Assembly (NCBI GenBank): GCA_015661745.1
Contig: DQVL01000011.1
Coordinates: 1-9,472, forward strand
Direction: 5' to 3'
Source: Thermoprotei archaeon
Lineage (GTDB): Archaea; Thermoproteota; Nitrososphaeria; Geothermarchaeales; JDFR-13
DNA length: 9,472 nucleotides
The notes beneath the pieces were generated by a model that was given only the letters and a program-made list of their open reading frames with translations, was not told the origin of the DNA and ran no database searches. Positions within the stretch are counted from its first letter, which is position 1. Each line of letters begins with the position of its first letter. This document shows positions 1-7,681 of this stretch, in pieces. A program made the position numbers and the translations under genes.

Positions 1-110
1 AATGTCCAAGATGTGGTAATAAGACGGTTACTGCCCATCCAGCGAAATTTTCACCAGACGACCCTTATTTAGAACTAAAGGTAAAAGCGATAGTAAAAAA
101 TCTAACCTGA
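1..110 (+). CDS. nop10: H/ACA ribonucleoprotein protein Nop10, 3' part only
   Basis: Only the last 35 codons plus the stop are inside the window; the frame runs from base 3 and the start lies to the left. The peptide opens with a CPRCG zinc-ribbon half, then KTVTAHPAKFSPDDPY, which matches the conserved core of archaeal Nop10, a protein of about 55-60 residues. In the family, Nop10 bridges Cbf5 and L7Ae in box H/ACA particles that guide pseudouridylation of rRNA. The usual second half carries a basic RYGKYR-type segment; here it reads YLELKVKAIVKN, less typical but in the same place. In many archaea nop10 closes a cluster rpl44e-rps27e-aIF2-alpha-nop10, so those genes may lie just outside (inference). 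Its end overlaps the convergent aglB by 9 bp. Confidence 0.85.
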   Translation, partial: CPRCGNKTVTAHPAKFSPDDPYLELKVKAIVKNLT

Positions 111-2225
111 GTCCTCATTGTAGTTATAATTTATTTTGTAAATAACTACCTCACCTGGTGCGGGATCTGAAGATCTGAAGACTAGTACAAGTGGAGAATT
201 CTCAGAATTTTCATCGCCGATTTCTGGGTATTTAGGTGAGTATCTATATACATCGATCGTAAAAGCACCGACATTCTGCTTACCTTGAAATTCATATGGA
301 ATTAGCCTACCTAGAAATGTATCCCAGAACACGTCGGTTAATCTTGGAGAGTCTGGATCATCCTCATTTAACAAGATACTTCTATTTACACCTGCTATTT
401 TTGCTATAGCTACAAATTTACCATCCTCTCCAGTCCCAGCAAAGAAAATGATATCGAGATTATCTTGGTTAAGGGGAACAACACCTAAATAGACAAGTAT
501 ATAGGATGCATTCATCTCTCTCAAGGATTCTAAAGATATTTGTTCATCAGTACTCATAAACATTTCCGCTAATTCTTGGATTCTGGTACTATTAAGTGTT
601 CCATTATCTGCTAGTGATTTTTTACCCGCAATGAAACTTATCCAATATCCATAATCCCACCAACTTGCAATAACCTCATCATCTCCTACATTATTTTTTA
701 TCCATTCAAGAGCCTGCAGCCAGTCATACGAAATAGGGGATGCTGTAAATTGAGTTCCATGAGAAATAAGGGCAACTGTAGTTCTAGATAATGGTTGAAT
801 TGAAAATATATATACCAATGACGTGGATAGAACTATAAATATTAGGATGAAACTGAATGTATACATCCTAAATTGTGTTTTCTCAGCATTTATTCTGTTT
901 ACGAAAAACGTAGTTATTTGAAAAAACGCTAAAGCGGATAGAATTATGGCGAATGCATTAAATACTATTGTTAATCTAACAAATGTAGACGATGCATACA
1001 GGGAAGTTAATACTAGTAGAAGTAAAAGTAAATATTTAGGAGAGCGCCACCTTTTTATTGTAATATAGAAGCCACCTACAACAAATGGCGTCAATATATG
1101 TAGATCTCTGAAATATGTAAAGTATGTAGCTCTTAACTGTTCTTGAACTGTTGTTGCAACTACAAACGCTTCCCTCATAAAGGGCAATAATACTATAATT
1201 TGTCGGGAAGGTAAACCAAGATCAGGTATTAGAGAAATAAATATCAATGCCAGAACACCAAGAAAACCTCCTATCCCAAATATCCTTGAAATATATTTTG
1301 TAAATGTAGATAAGTCGCTATAATTTCTAAGTAATAGTAAAGTGATTGCCAAATATTGGATCAGAGCAGGGACGCCAAATATATAGCTATATCTTATAAC
1401 AGGAATTGAGCTTAATATGACAAATGAAGCAGTTACGAAGGGGAAATATGTAACTTCAAAATTTGGTATTTCAATATCTAAAATAACCACTAAAATAGCG
1501 AAAAGAGCGATTAAAATGTAGATATATTGATGGATACCCCACGTAGCACCTAAAATACCAGCTGAAACCCCTCCTATAAAAGCATAAATAGCTTTGTTGT
1601 ATGGTCTAGATGACTCTAAACTTTTAATGAATAAATATATTGATAGTAAAAGGAAGGGCATTCCCAAGCCATCTGTATCATACCATCCAAGGTCACTTCT
1701 TAAAATTACACTAGGTGCAAGTGTATAAAATAATGCTGAAAAAAGTCCGATATACTTTGATTCAGAAATTATATATGCAATTTTATATACTAAAATAGTT
1801 GAAAATATACCGAATATTATAGGTAGATAAACAGCAACGCTATATAAACTTACATTTAATCCAAGAACATTTAAAACCAAATATGTAAAAGCTCCAATAT
1901 AGGGGACGCCTGGATAATATCTCTGTCCCATATCAACTCCATATGGATACCATGTTAAATCGATATTATGATAAAAGAAAGCTAAAATACCTTGTAACCC
2001 ATTATCCATGATTCCATCTATAACGATTTTTGTAGCATAATACTGAAAATAGGGATCGAATTCATCGATAAAAATTCCATATCTAGCGGAGAAGGTTCTA
2101 ACAGTGAAGGCAATAGCTAATATAAGTAAAAATGCTATGTAGAATATAGAGTCTGAGACATCCATAACTAACGTCGTAGAACGGTACTTCAAAATTTTCT
2201 TAAGAATATTTCTGATTTTTTGCAT
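102..2225 (-). CDS. aglB: Oligosaccharyltransferase catalytic subunit, STT3/AglB family
   Basis: A 707-aa polytopic membrane protein that, by family, transfers a lipid-linked glycan to Asn in N-X-S/T sequons of exported proteins on the outer face of the membrane. Seen in order: a first membrane helix at about residues 26-42; the first acidic motif IDEFDPYF (D54, D57) in external loop 1; WYDTDG (D183, D185) as the second DxD-type metal site; several hydrophobic helices to about residue 340; TVQE (359-362), matching the TIXE motif of loop 5; an Arg in a late helix (R417); a last helix near 455-475; and the soluble domain with the hallmark WWDYG (522-526). The second sequon-binding motif (DK/MI type) is not obvious. 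At about 700 residues it is a short archaeal version. The ATG start is first in frame; GGGTGGTG lies 10 bp upstream, but a TATA-like box suggests a very short leader. Confidence 0.95.
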   Translation of the reverse strand: MQKIRNILKKILKYRSTTLVMDVSDSIFYIAFLLILAIAFTVRTFSARYGIFIDEFDPYFQYYATKIVIDGIMDNGLQGILAFFYHNIDLTWYPYGVDMGQRYYPGVPYIGAFTYLVLNVLGLNVSLYSVAVYLPIIFGIFSTILVYKIAYIISESKYIGLFSALFYTLAPSVILRSDLGWYDTDGLGMPFLLLSIYLFIKSLESSRPYNKAIYAFIGGVSAGILGATWGIHQYIYILIALFAILVVILDIEIPNFEVTYFPFVTASFVILSSIPVIRYSYIFGVPALIQYLAITLLLLRNYSDLSTFTKYISRIFGIGGFLGVLALIFISLIPDLGLPSRQIIVLLPFMREAFVVATTVQEQLRATYFTYFRDLHILTPFVVGGFYITIKRWRSPKYLLLLLLVLTSLYASSTFVRLTIVFNAFAIILSALAFFQITTFFVNRINAEKTQFRMYTFSFILIFIVLSTSLVYIFSIQPLSRTTVALISHGTQFTASPISYDWLQALEWIKNNVGDDEVIASWWDYGYWISFIAGKKSLADNGTLNSTRIQELAEMFMSTDEQISLESLREMNASYILVYLGVVPLNQDNLDIIFFAGTGEDGKFVAIAKIAGVNRSILLNEDDPDSPRLTDVFWDTFLGRLIPYEFQGKQNVGAFTIDVYRYSPKYPEIGDENSENSPLVLVFRSSDPAPGEVVIYKINYNYNEDSG

Positions 2226-2266
2226 TTAGATATTACACCACCCTAACTAATTTTTATAATATCTAA
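2226..2266 (-). promoter_or_regulatory. aglB promoter region with perfect inverted repeat
   Basis: Reading the minus strand, a TATA-like stretch (complement of 2251-2260, ATTATAAAAA) sits about 26-35 bp before the aglB ATG, so transcription would begin only a few bases before it. A perfect 10-bp inverted repeat, TTAGATATTA and TAATATCTAA, occupies 2257-2266 and 2226-2235, with 21 bp between the arms. The inner arm abuts the ATG and the space between holds GGGTGGTG. It could be a dimeric repressor site over the promoter, or an mRNA hairpin if a longer leader exists. The repeat is seen directly; its function is inferred. Confidence 0.45.
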
Positions 2267-2306
2267 TCATAATAAGAAAATATAAATCTCTTGTTGTTAA
2301 ATACAA

Positions 2307-2374
2307 TAGGCTCACAACTCAAGATCTCGGTCATCCCTCTTTTAGGTCTCAGCGGCCAACCCGGTCATCGCCTA
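2307..2374 (-). ncRNA. Candidate C/D box guide sRNA
   Basis: This 68-nt stretch is about 50% G+C inside a strongly AT-rich spacer, a known mark of non-coding RNA in AT-rich thermophilic archaea. On the minus strand it shows a terminal stem TAGGC/GCCTA (2370-2374 with 2307-2311), a C box GCGATGA (2365-2371), a 12-nt spacer (2353-2364), a D' box CTGA (2349-2352), a C' box GGGATGA (2331-2337), a second spacer of 15 nt, and a weak D box GTGA (2312-2315) next to the closing stem. A 12-nt guide before D' is the archaeal standard. Weak points are the non-consensus D box and the long second spacer. In the family such RNAs direct fibrillarin to 2'-O-methylate rRNA or tRNA. I could not identify a target. 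Confidence 0.4.
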
Positions 2375-2451
2375 AATTTAGAATCCAAATTACAAGTAAT
2401 AAAATTTTATTAGATATTGAGGTTTGATCCATAAATTTCTGATTACCAACA

Positions 2452-2459
2452 TTTATTTA
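2452..2459 (+). promoter_or_regulatory. TATA-like box for the 2487 gene pair
   Basis: TTTATTTA lies 28-35 bp before the ATG at 2487. No clear Shine-Dalgarno match precedes this ATG and an in-frame TAA stands at 2469, so a leaderless transcript starting at or near the ATG is the simplest reading. Confidence 0.3.
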
Positions 2460-2486
2460 CAACAACCTTAAAATTTCTATGGGAAG

Positions 2487-2864
2487 ATGGAGATTGAGGT
2501 TTACTGTACATTAGAAGAAATGAAGAATTTTCTAATTGAGAGTACAGGTAAAAGAAAATTTCCCGCTAAATATAGAGATGACCCAACAATTATGTTCGAG
2601 AGAAGAAATGAAATCGGGAAAGTATATATAGAATCAGAAGTTAAAGAAGACATAGAAGAGGTTGAAGATATAGTGATTGTAAAGGTCAAAAATGTCCTGG
2701 GAATCGAATATAAATCCAAAAGTGGTAGAACGAGGCTTAAATGGAGGCAATTATATAAAAATTTTGGAAAATTATATGGCAAAGCAAGTGGTAATACATT
2801 AGTTAATTTATATGAGGTAGGAATTAGAGATATACGGATTTTAAAACCGAGGGAGAGAAAATGA
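2487..2864 (+). CDS. Conserved-looking hypothetical protein, 125 aa
   Basis: I do not recognise a family. The protein is soluble and highly charged, with no signal peptide or membrane segment. An acidic middle (EVKEDIEEVEDI, about residues 50-62) precedes a beta-like run VIVKVKNV and a basic stretch SGRTRLKWRQLYKNFGKLYGK that could bind nucleic acid or a phosphorylated partner. The ATG is the first in-frame start after a TAA at 2469. Its TGA overlaps the next start (ATGA at 2861-2864), so the two genes are translationally coupled and probably act together. An antisense open frame across the same region is explained as a shadow, because the plus-strand reading has coupling and a promoter. Confidence 0.75.
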   Translation: MEIEVYCTLEEMKNFLIESTGKRKFPAKYRDDPTIMFERRNEIGKVYIESEVKEDIEEVEDIVIVKVKNVLGIEYKSKSGRTRLKWRQLYKNFGKLYGKASGNTLVNLYEVGIRDIRILKPRERK

Positions 2865-3217
2865 TAAAATTTGATACATATGTAGTTGTAACACGTATAG
2901 AGTCATATTTAGATAGTTCCAGAAATGTAAGAGGAAAGAAAATAGAATTTTCTCTAATAGATAAGAAAGTTAATAACGAATCATATGGAAATCCAGAGGT
3001 AAGGATTGTAAGGGAAATGGTGAATCAATTGAAAAGTATGGGGTTTATGATGCCCATGCAGGGAGCCAGAAATGTTAAGATGATTTTATATCTTCTTCCA
3101 GAAGAAGAGAAGGCATTAAACATTGTATTTAATGTTAATAATGTATATAAGCTGGAATTCACACCTAATGGAATAAAATTTATTGATGTTACGGATCAAT
3201 TTTATCTTGTTGAATAG
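2861..3217 (+). CDS. Hypothetical protein, 118 aa; weak resemblance to arcadin-1-like proteins
   Basis: A small mixed alpha/beta soluble protein. An N-terminal beta run is followed by NPEVRIVREMVNQLKSMGF (about 44-62), then a strand and a turn of the form LYLLPEEEKALNIVFNVN (76-93) leading to YKLEFTPNGIKF. This 'strand, LxPEExxAL, xFxVNxxYxLEF, GxIKF' pattern reminds me of small TACK proteins such as arcadin-1, which is found with the actin homologue crenactin. That link is from memory and is weak. The start overlaps the upstream stop by ATGA and has GAGGGAG about 6 bp before it, a good ribosome site. It ends 20 bp before the convergent DNA polymerase gene, with no obvious T-rich terminator between them. 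Confidence 0.75.
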   Translation: MIKFDTYVVVTRIESYLDSSRNVRGKKIEFSLIDKKVNNESYGNPEVRIVREMVNQLKSMGFMMPMQGARNVKMILYLLPEEEKALNIVFNVNNVYKLEFTPNGIKFIDVTDQFYLVE

Positions 3218-3237
3218 TAAATCGAATTGTCATTGTA

Positions 3238-6200
3238 TTACTGTTTGTGCATAAAAAATTCTAATCCATGTTGCTTTTTCTTCCTACTAAAACTAAGGGA
3301 ATGATGGAGATCAAAATCCAATAATTCATAGTTTGATAAAATGTATGGATCATCAATCATATCAACAAGTTTCTTCGCCAATTGAAGGTATTTAGCTACA
3401 CTTTTTTCACTAACTGTTTGCCTCAATTCCCCTCCACATCTTGGACAGCGTCCCGTTAGAGTAGGTCGTCTAAAACCATTTTGACATTTACTACATTTAT
3501 ATACTTGCTTAAAATATGCCCTAAGGTTTCCCTTTATATCTCTAAATACGTGGTTATTTATTATACTCGACAGAATCATCGAGACTTCATCCTTCTCAAA
3601 TATGAGGTTAGCTATCTTAATTTGGTAATCAAGCTTTTCTTTTATATTCTTTATCGTAGAATATTTTGTAACTGATTTTTTAACTGATATCAATGGATTA
3701 CTACTGAAACTATTATATTTATAATAACTCTTTTCAGAACCTAAATAATTAGAGACCAATATCATTTTATTATCAAAGTTCTTTGGATTTGGTCTTATCA
3801 ATGATGTTTCATACAGGTCTAAGGGATAAAACTCTGTAATGTCAAGATTATGAACTTGTGTATCCACTTCATCAGGGTGGAGTACTATACATACAAACAT
3901 AGGTGTATCCATCTTACCTCCTGGCGTATTTGGGAGATACTCCATACTAAAATTTAGTAGAGCATCGAGAAGTAGCATGATAGAGTCTTGATCACCATCG
4001 CAATCTCTTCGCTTAGCTGCATGCCAAAGTGGATGAGCATATAATAAATTGGCATCTGTAAAACCTATTATCCGGCCAACTATACCACATGATGTATGTG
4101 GCGACAATCCAATAACAAGCTTGCCTATAAGATCTTCTCTTTTTTTCACATGGTAATGTGGTTTCTTTCTATATATTTTTACAAGAAGATCATCAATAAA
4201 TTTGCATATATCAACCAATATATCTGCTGCTGACTTAGGAATTATAACATCATTTGGATATAGATGTATAATGCCTTCATCAGTAACATTATACCCAAGT
4301 TTTTCAGCCTGTTTTTTAGTAATACCTATTTTATCTATCGATATAGAATGTAGAGGAGCGTTTGTAATATCTAATCTACATGTCCCATCTTTAAACACAG
4401 AGAGTGAATACTTACTGCGTAAAACACCCTTTGAAATATCTTCATAGATACCATTTTCATTCATTAGTTTTTTAACTCCTTTTATCTTATCTGGTTTTTG
4501 TAGTTTATATTTTTTTATAACTGAATTTAATAAATTTCTCAAATTTATTGCCCAATCTCTCTTCTTAAATGTTCTTGCTCCACAAACTTTACATTTATCC
4601 GAATCTTGGAATTTATTACACTTCTTACAAAAGTACATTTGTATTGTTCTAGAATTACACTGTTGACATCTTAAATAGGGTTGAAAAATATTACATGATG
4701 GACAATATCTTACAGATAGTTCTAATGTAACAATATCGTTATTCATAGATTCCTTTATAAGATCTCTTTGCACATTACCTAAGGCCCCAACAGGAAATAA
4801 AACGTTAACTGGTGGACTCATCTTCCTAAGTTTAACTTTTTCTGGTCTACCTAATCGTGCAGATACGAATGTGCTTTTACCGAGTTTTACTTTGAAACCC
4901 AACAAAAATGAAATTATGTCTTCCACATTTTTCATTTTTTTGGGAATAAAACCTTTATAACTCCTATATGCAAAAATCAAATCCTTCAAAAAATGTACGT
5001 ATCTATTTTTAACAACTATTTTTCCTTCAAAAATTTTAAATGGAATTAACATATCTCTTAATATGACTCTAATAGATTCCTCCAAAGGAAATTCTAGAGT
5101 ATCATCCTGGGAGCTCTCAAGTGATTTATCCAACTTCTCAAGTACTTTAACTAATTCATCAGGTGACAAGTTCTCTAAAAAGGGAATGTAATTGGGATTA
5201 AGAGGTATTTTATATTTCTGAGCCAACTTAACAGACTCTTCATATGATAGGTTATATACATCTTTATCTATTTTCACCATATGCTTTTTAAGAATCTCCT
5301 TATACCATTCAATGTCAAAGTGTTGAGGATATAGGGGATGGTTATTCTCCAGAAAATCCCCGTATGATATAACTATATCACCTAGGAATAAGATTTTTCT
5401 TATTTTTTCCACTATTTTTAAAGCTAGATCCTCCGAAACCACCTCTATAACTGATCCATCCTGAAGCTCAACTATAGGAGGAGACGCTATCAATGAGGGC
5501 AAGACGACACCCCCCTTCCCTGGAAAGTTTAATTTTAATTGGGATCCAGGCACTATAAAATAGTCCAGAAGAGCAAACACAGCTGGATGTACACCTACAG
5601 CTGATAGACCAAGGTGTGCCTCTCTACCATATTTAAGTCTGAACCCTTTTTTTGAAGCTGATAATGAAAACACCGGCCTACCAATCACAAGATCTCTTAA
5701 AATTTTATCCGAGTTATAGACATCACTTTCTATAGATTTTTCGTTACTCTCAATAGAATTTTCATCATCTAACAAATGTTTAAGCCAATCCCAGCCTTCT
5801 ATATTTAGGGATTCTACGATTTTAACTAGCTTCCTTGCCTTTCCAATTATTCCATCATTCACTACTCTTAATGCACCACCACGTATCTTATTGGTCTCTA
5901 TAGTAGATATATCTCTATATGAAAGAACTTCGAAATCATCTGTTGCTATTCCAGTGACTTCAACAGGTAATCTTTCAAGAACATATAGCACTTTTTCATC
6001 ACTATGTTCATATTGGAAGGAGCCGACAAAACGTTCATATAATCTTAACTCCTCTAAAAATCTATACTTCTCTTGTGTTGTGGCTCTATACTCATCTATC
6101 CCCAACTTCCTTCTTAAATAATCAGCATATATTACTGATAAGCCTGTTTCTGTACCTCCTGCAGACCTAATTGGCCCAGCGTAGTATATAGATAAATATG

Positions 6201-6642
6201 ATCTATACCCAACACGTTTCACAACAACCTTCCTTACACCATCTATGGGGGCAACTGTCATTCCCTCTGTAAGAATGGCTAAAGGCAGGCGTACACCTAG
6301 ATCAATTAATTCGTTAATATTAAAAGAACCAAATTCTCCATCTATAAGCATATCTATTGACTTCAAAGCCAATTCTTCCCTTGATAAATTCTTATTTTCT
6401 CTTACAAAATCTGCAAGGCCGTCTAACCTAAGCAACTTCTCAATTCGTTCAGCCATATCCCATACAAATAATATTTCCGGGTGATCCTTGGGATCGCTCG
6501 AATTTTGTTTAGCCTCTAAGGCCTTATTAAATTCATATTCGACCGACTTAACTAGGTTAGAAAAATAATTCCTAAGATTTTCATCTAGCGGGAGGTCATC
6601 GATCCGTTCTCTGTACATCCGAAAGTCTGTATTTACCTCCAT
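3238..6642 (-). CDS. polC: D-family DNA polymerase large (catalytic) subunit DP2
   Basis: PolD is the heterodimeric replicative polymerase of most archaea outside classical Crenarchaeota; DP2 carries the polymerase site and DP1 the proofreading nuclease. Numbering from the ATG (1134 aa), an N-terminal domain contains YYAGPIRSAGGTE. A first zinc cluster has eight Cys (647, 650, 659, 662, 672, 675, 684, 687). The catalytic loop HAAKRRDCDGDQD has D882 and D884 as the metal ligands. A C-terminal four-Cys finger follows (1050, 1053, 1066, 1069), and the C-terminal tail QHGLEFF resembles a PCNA-binding box. There is no intein. The frame is open from a TTG at 6660, but I choose the ATG at 6640-6642 because GAGGTG (complement of 6649-6654) sits 6 bp before it. 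It overlaps ggpS by 47 bp. The length is normal for the family (about 1100-1200 aa). DP1 is not in the window. Confidence 0.95.
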   Translation of the reverse strand: MEVNTDFRMYRERIDDLPLDENLRNYFSNLVKSVEYEFNKALEAKQNSSDPKDHPEILFVWDMAERIEKLLRLDGLADFVRENKNLSREELALKSIDMLIDGEFGSFNINELIDLGVRLPLAILTEGMTVAPIDGVRKVVVKRVGYRSYLSIYYAGPIRSAGGTETGLSVIYADYLRRKLGIDEYRATTQEKYRFLEELRLYERFVGSFQYEHSDEKVLYVLERLPVEVTGIATDDFEVLSYRDISTIETNKIRGGALRVVNDGIIGKARKLVKIVESLNIEGWDWLKHLLDDENSIESNEKSIESDVYNSDKILRDLVIGRPVFSLSASKKGFRLKYGREAHLGLSAVGVHPAVFALLDYFIVPGSQLKLNFPGKGGVVLPSLIASPPIVELQDGSVIEVVSEDLALKIVEKIRKILFLGDIVISYGDFLENNHPLYPQHFDIEWYKEILKKHMVKIDKDVYNLSYEESVKLAQKYKIPLNPNYIPFLENLSPDELVKVLEKLDKSLESSQDDTLEFPLEESIRVILRDMLIPFKIFEGKIVVKNRYVHFLKDLIFAYRSYKGFIPKKMKNVEDIISFLLGFKVKLGKSTFVSARLGRPEKVKLRKMSPPVNVLFPVGALGNVQRDLIKESMNNDIVTLELSVRYCPSCNIFQPYLRCQQCNSRTIQMYFCKKCNKFQDSDKCKVCGARTFKKRDWAINLRNLLNSVIKKYKLQKPDKIKGVKKLMNENGIYEDISKGVLRSKYSLSVFKDGTCRLDITNAPLHSISIDKIGITKKQAEKLGYNVTDEGIIHLYPNDVIIPKSAADILVDICKFIDDLLVKIYRKKPHYHVKKREDLIGKLVIGLSPHTSCGIVGRIIGFTDANLLYAHPLWHAAKRRDCDGDQDSIMLLLDALLNFSMEYLPNTPGGKMDTPMFVCIVLHPDEVDTQVHNLDITEFYPLDLYETSLIRPNPKNFDNKMILVSNYLGSEKSYYKYNSFSSNPLISVKKSVTKYSTIKNIKEKLDYQIKIANLIFEKDEVSMILSSIINNHVFRDIKGNLRAYFKQVYKCSKCQNGFRRPTLTGRCPRCGGELRQTVSEKSVAKYLQLAKKLVDMIDDPYILSNYELLDFDLHHSLSFSRKKKQHGLEFFMHKQ

Positions 6643-7375
6643 CTTTAACACCTCTAACAATATCGACCAGTACCTCTGGATTTTCTTCTAATATAGTACC
6701 TGTTACTATAATATCAGCTCCAGCCTTTGATAATCTAAATGCATCTTCATAAGATCTAATTCCACCACCAACAACAAGTTTGGTTCTAGATGTATATTTC
6801 TTAACTAATGATACCAAATCTTCTCTAACAAATCTACTTGCACCAGATCCAGCTTCTAAATATATGAAATCAAATCCCATATATTCAGCGGCCAAGCAAT
6901 AACCAACTACAATCATAGGTTCATCATAAGGTATTGGATGAGCATAACCCATATAACCGACGGTTTTTCCCTCACCTACAATCACATAGGCTAGGGAGAG
7001 TGGTTCAATACCCACTTTATAAATAACTGGGGCAGCTCTCATCTGAGCCCCAGAGATATAATAAGGATTTAAACTATTAAGAAGAGACATAAACCATATT
7101 GCATCTGCATATTGTGATATTGATGTGATGTCATTAGGAAATATAATCACAGGAAGTGATGTATGTGATTTTATGATCTTTATCGTATCATCCATCATTT
7201 CCTTATCATATAGGGTCGACCCCCCAACCATTATGCCATGAGAACCAGATCTGTTAACTATGTTAATAAGATCTTTAAGCATTTCATTATTTTTAATTTC
7301 TTCAGGATCTATTAAAGATAGGTGGATCGATCCATACTTTTTGATCTTGTCTAAAAGATACCTTTTAACGCTCAA
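6596..7375 (-). CDS. Geranylgeranylglyceryl phosphate synthase, group II type
   Basis: A 259-aa TIM-barrel enzyme of the GGGPS/PcrB family. It joins sn-glycerol-1-phosphate to geranylgeranyl diphosphate, the first committed step of archaeal ether-lipid synthesis. Seen: HLSLIDPEE (18-26, with the Mg-binding Asp at 23), MVGGST (49-54), FPNDI (79-83), SLLNSLNPYYISGAQ (97-111), YLEAGSGAS (172-180), VVGGGIRS (201-208) and VTGTILEE (224-231). The SLLNS..NPYYI segment is characteristic of group II enzymes. Translation starts at TTG (7373-7375). GGAGTGA (complement of 7382-7388) lies 6 bp upstream and overlaps the elf1 stop, and the next Met would remove the LIDPEE motif, so the TTG start is well supported. 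Its last 47 bp lie under the start of the polymerase gene. Confidence 0.93.
   Translation of the reverse strand: MSVKRYLLDKIKKYGSIHLSLIDPEEIKNNEMLKDLINIVNRSGSHGIMVGGSTLYDKEMMDDTIKIIKSHTSLPVIIFPNDITSISQYADAIWFMSLLNSLNPYYISGAQMRAAPVIYKVGIEPLSLAYVIVGEGKTVGYMGYAHPIPYDEPMIVVGYCLAAEYMGFDFIYLEAGSGASRFVREDLVSLVKKYTSRTKLVVGGGIRSYEDAFRLSKAGADIIVTGTILEENPEVLVDIVRGVKDGGKYRLSDVQRTDR
6643..6654 (-). promoter_or_regulatory. Ribosome binding site that fixes the polymerase start
   Basis: On the minus strand GAGGTG (complement of 6649-6654) is followed by six bases and ATG. It lies inside the ggpS coding sequence. It supports the ATG at 6642 over the upstream TTG at 6660, and over the ATG at 6618, whose GGAGGT is 16 bp away. 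Confidence 0.6.
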
Positions 7376-7381
7376 TTCAGT

Positions 7382-7621
7382 TCACTCCAATCTATCAATA
7401 TATTCATCAAATAACTTATGATAAATGTCGATCGTTTCTTCATAACTTTTGACATTTGTACTCCATTCAAGCTTACAATTGGCACATTTGACATATGCAT
7501 TCCCATCTTTTCTATTAATCGTAATGTTCAACGATTTAGACCCGCACACTGGACAGGTAAAGATCTTTGGTATCTTTGGTTTATAAACTTTAACAATTTT
7601 TTTCCTTCTTCGCCTACCCAC
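7382..7621 (-). CDS. Transcription elongation factor Elf1 homologue
   Basis: A 79-aa zinc-ribbon protein with a basic tail MGRRRRKK, then FTCPVCG (C23, C26) and KCANC (C46, C49), ending in the helical YEETIDIYHKLFDEYIDRL. This matches the Elf1 family, a small RNA-polymerase-associated elongation factor shared by eukaryotes and TACK/Asgard-type archaea. An upstream GTG at 7630 would add three residues. I choose the GTG at 7619-7621 because AGGTG (complement of 7628-7632) is 6 bp before it and because the family begins MGRR. It is the first gene of the elf1-ggpS-polymerase operon, 6 bp before the ggpS start. Its presence together with PolD is the best taxonomic clue in the window. Confidence 0.88.
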   Translation of the reverse strand: MGRRRRKKIVKVYKPKIPKIFTCPVCGSKSLNITINRKDGNAYVKCANCKLEWSTNVKSYEETIDIYHKLFDEYIDRLE

Positions 7622-7655
7622 AATACACACCTAATTATAGCTAATAAATTCCTCT

Positions 7656-7668
7656 AATAAATATAATA
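7656..7668 (-). promoter_or_regulatory. Likely TATA box of the elf1-ggpS-polymerase operon
   Basis: The minus strand reads TATTATATTTATT here, about 35-47 bp before the GTG start. That gives an RNA start near 7637 and a leader long enough to hold the AGGTG ribosome site. The same AT block could serve the divergent gene at 7701. Confidence 0.4.
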
Positions 7669-7681
7669 CTTTTAGTTAGGG

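Noticed and set aside
2307..2374. tRNA or tRNA fragment in the GC-rich island
   Set aside because: No GGTTCGAATCC-type T arm and no cloverleaf stems on either strand; C/D box layout fits better.
2501..2782. Minus-strand open frame of 93 codons
   Set aside because: Lies wholly inside the plus-strand 125-aa gene, which has coupling to the next gene and a normal charged composition; the antisense peptide is Ser/Leu/Ile-rich as shadows usually are.
3218..3237. Terminator in the convergent gap between the 118-aa gene and the polymerase gene
   Set aside because: The 20-bp gap has no T-rich run or hairpin on either strand.
6643..6660. TTG start for DP2 giving six extra residues
   Set aside because: The added codons include the GAGGTG ribosome site that serves the ATG at 6642.
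7622..7630. Upstream GTG start for Elf1 giving MCIV before GRRRR
   Set aside because: This GTG overlaps the AGGTG ribosome site, and the family begins MGRR.
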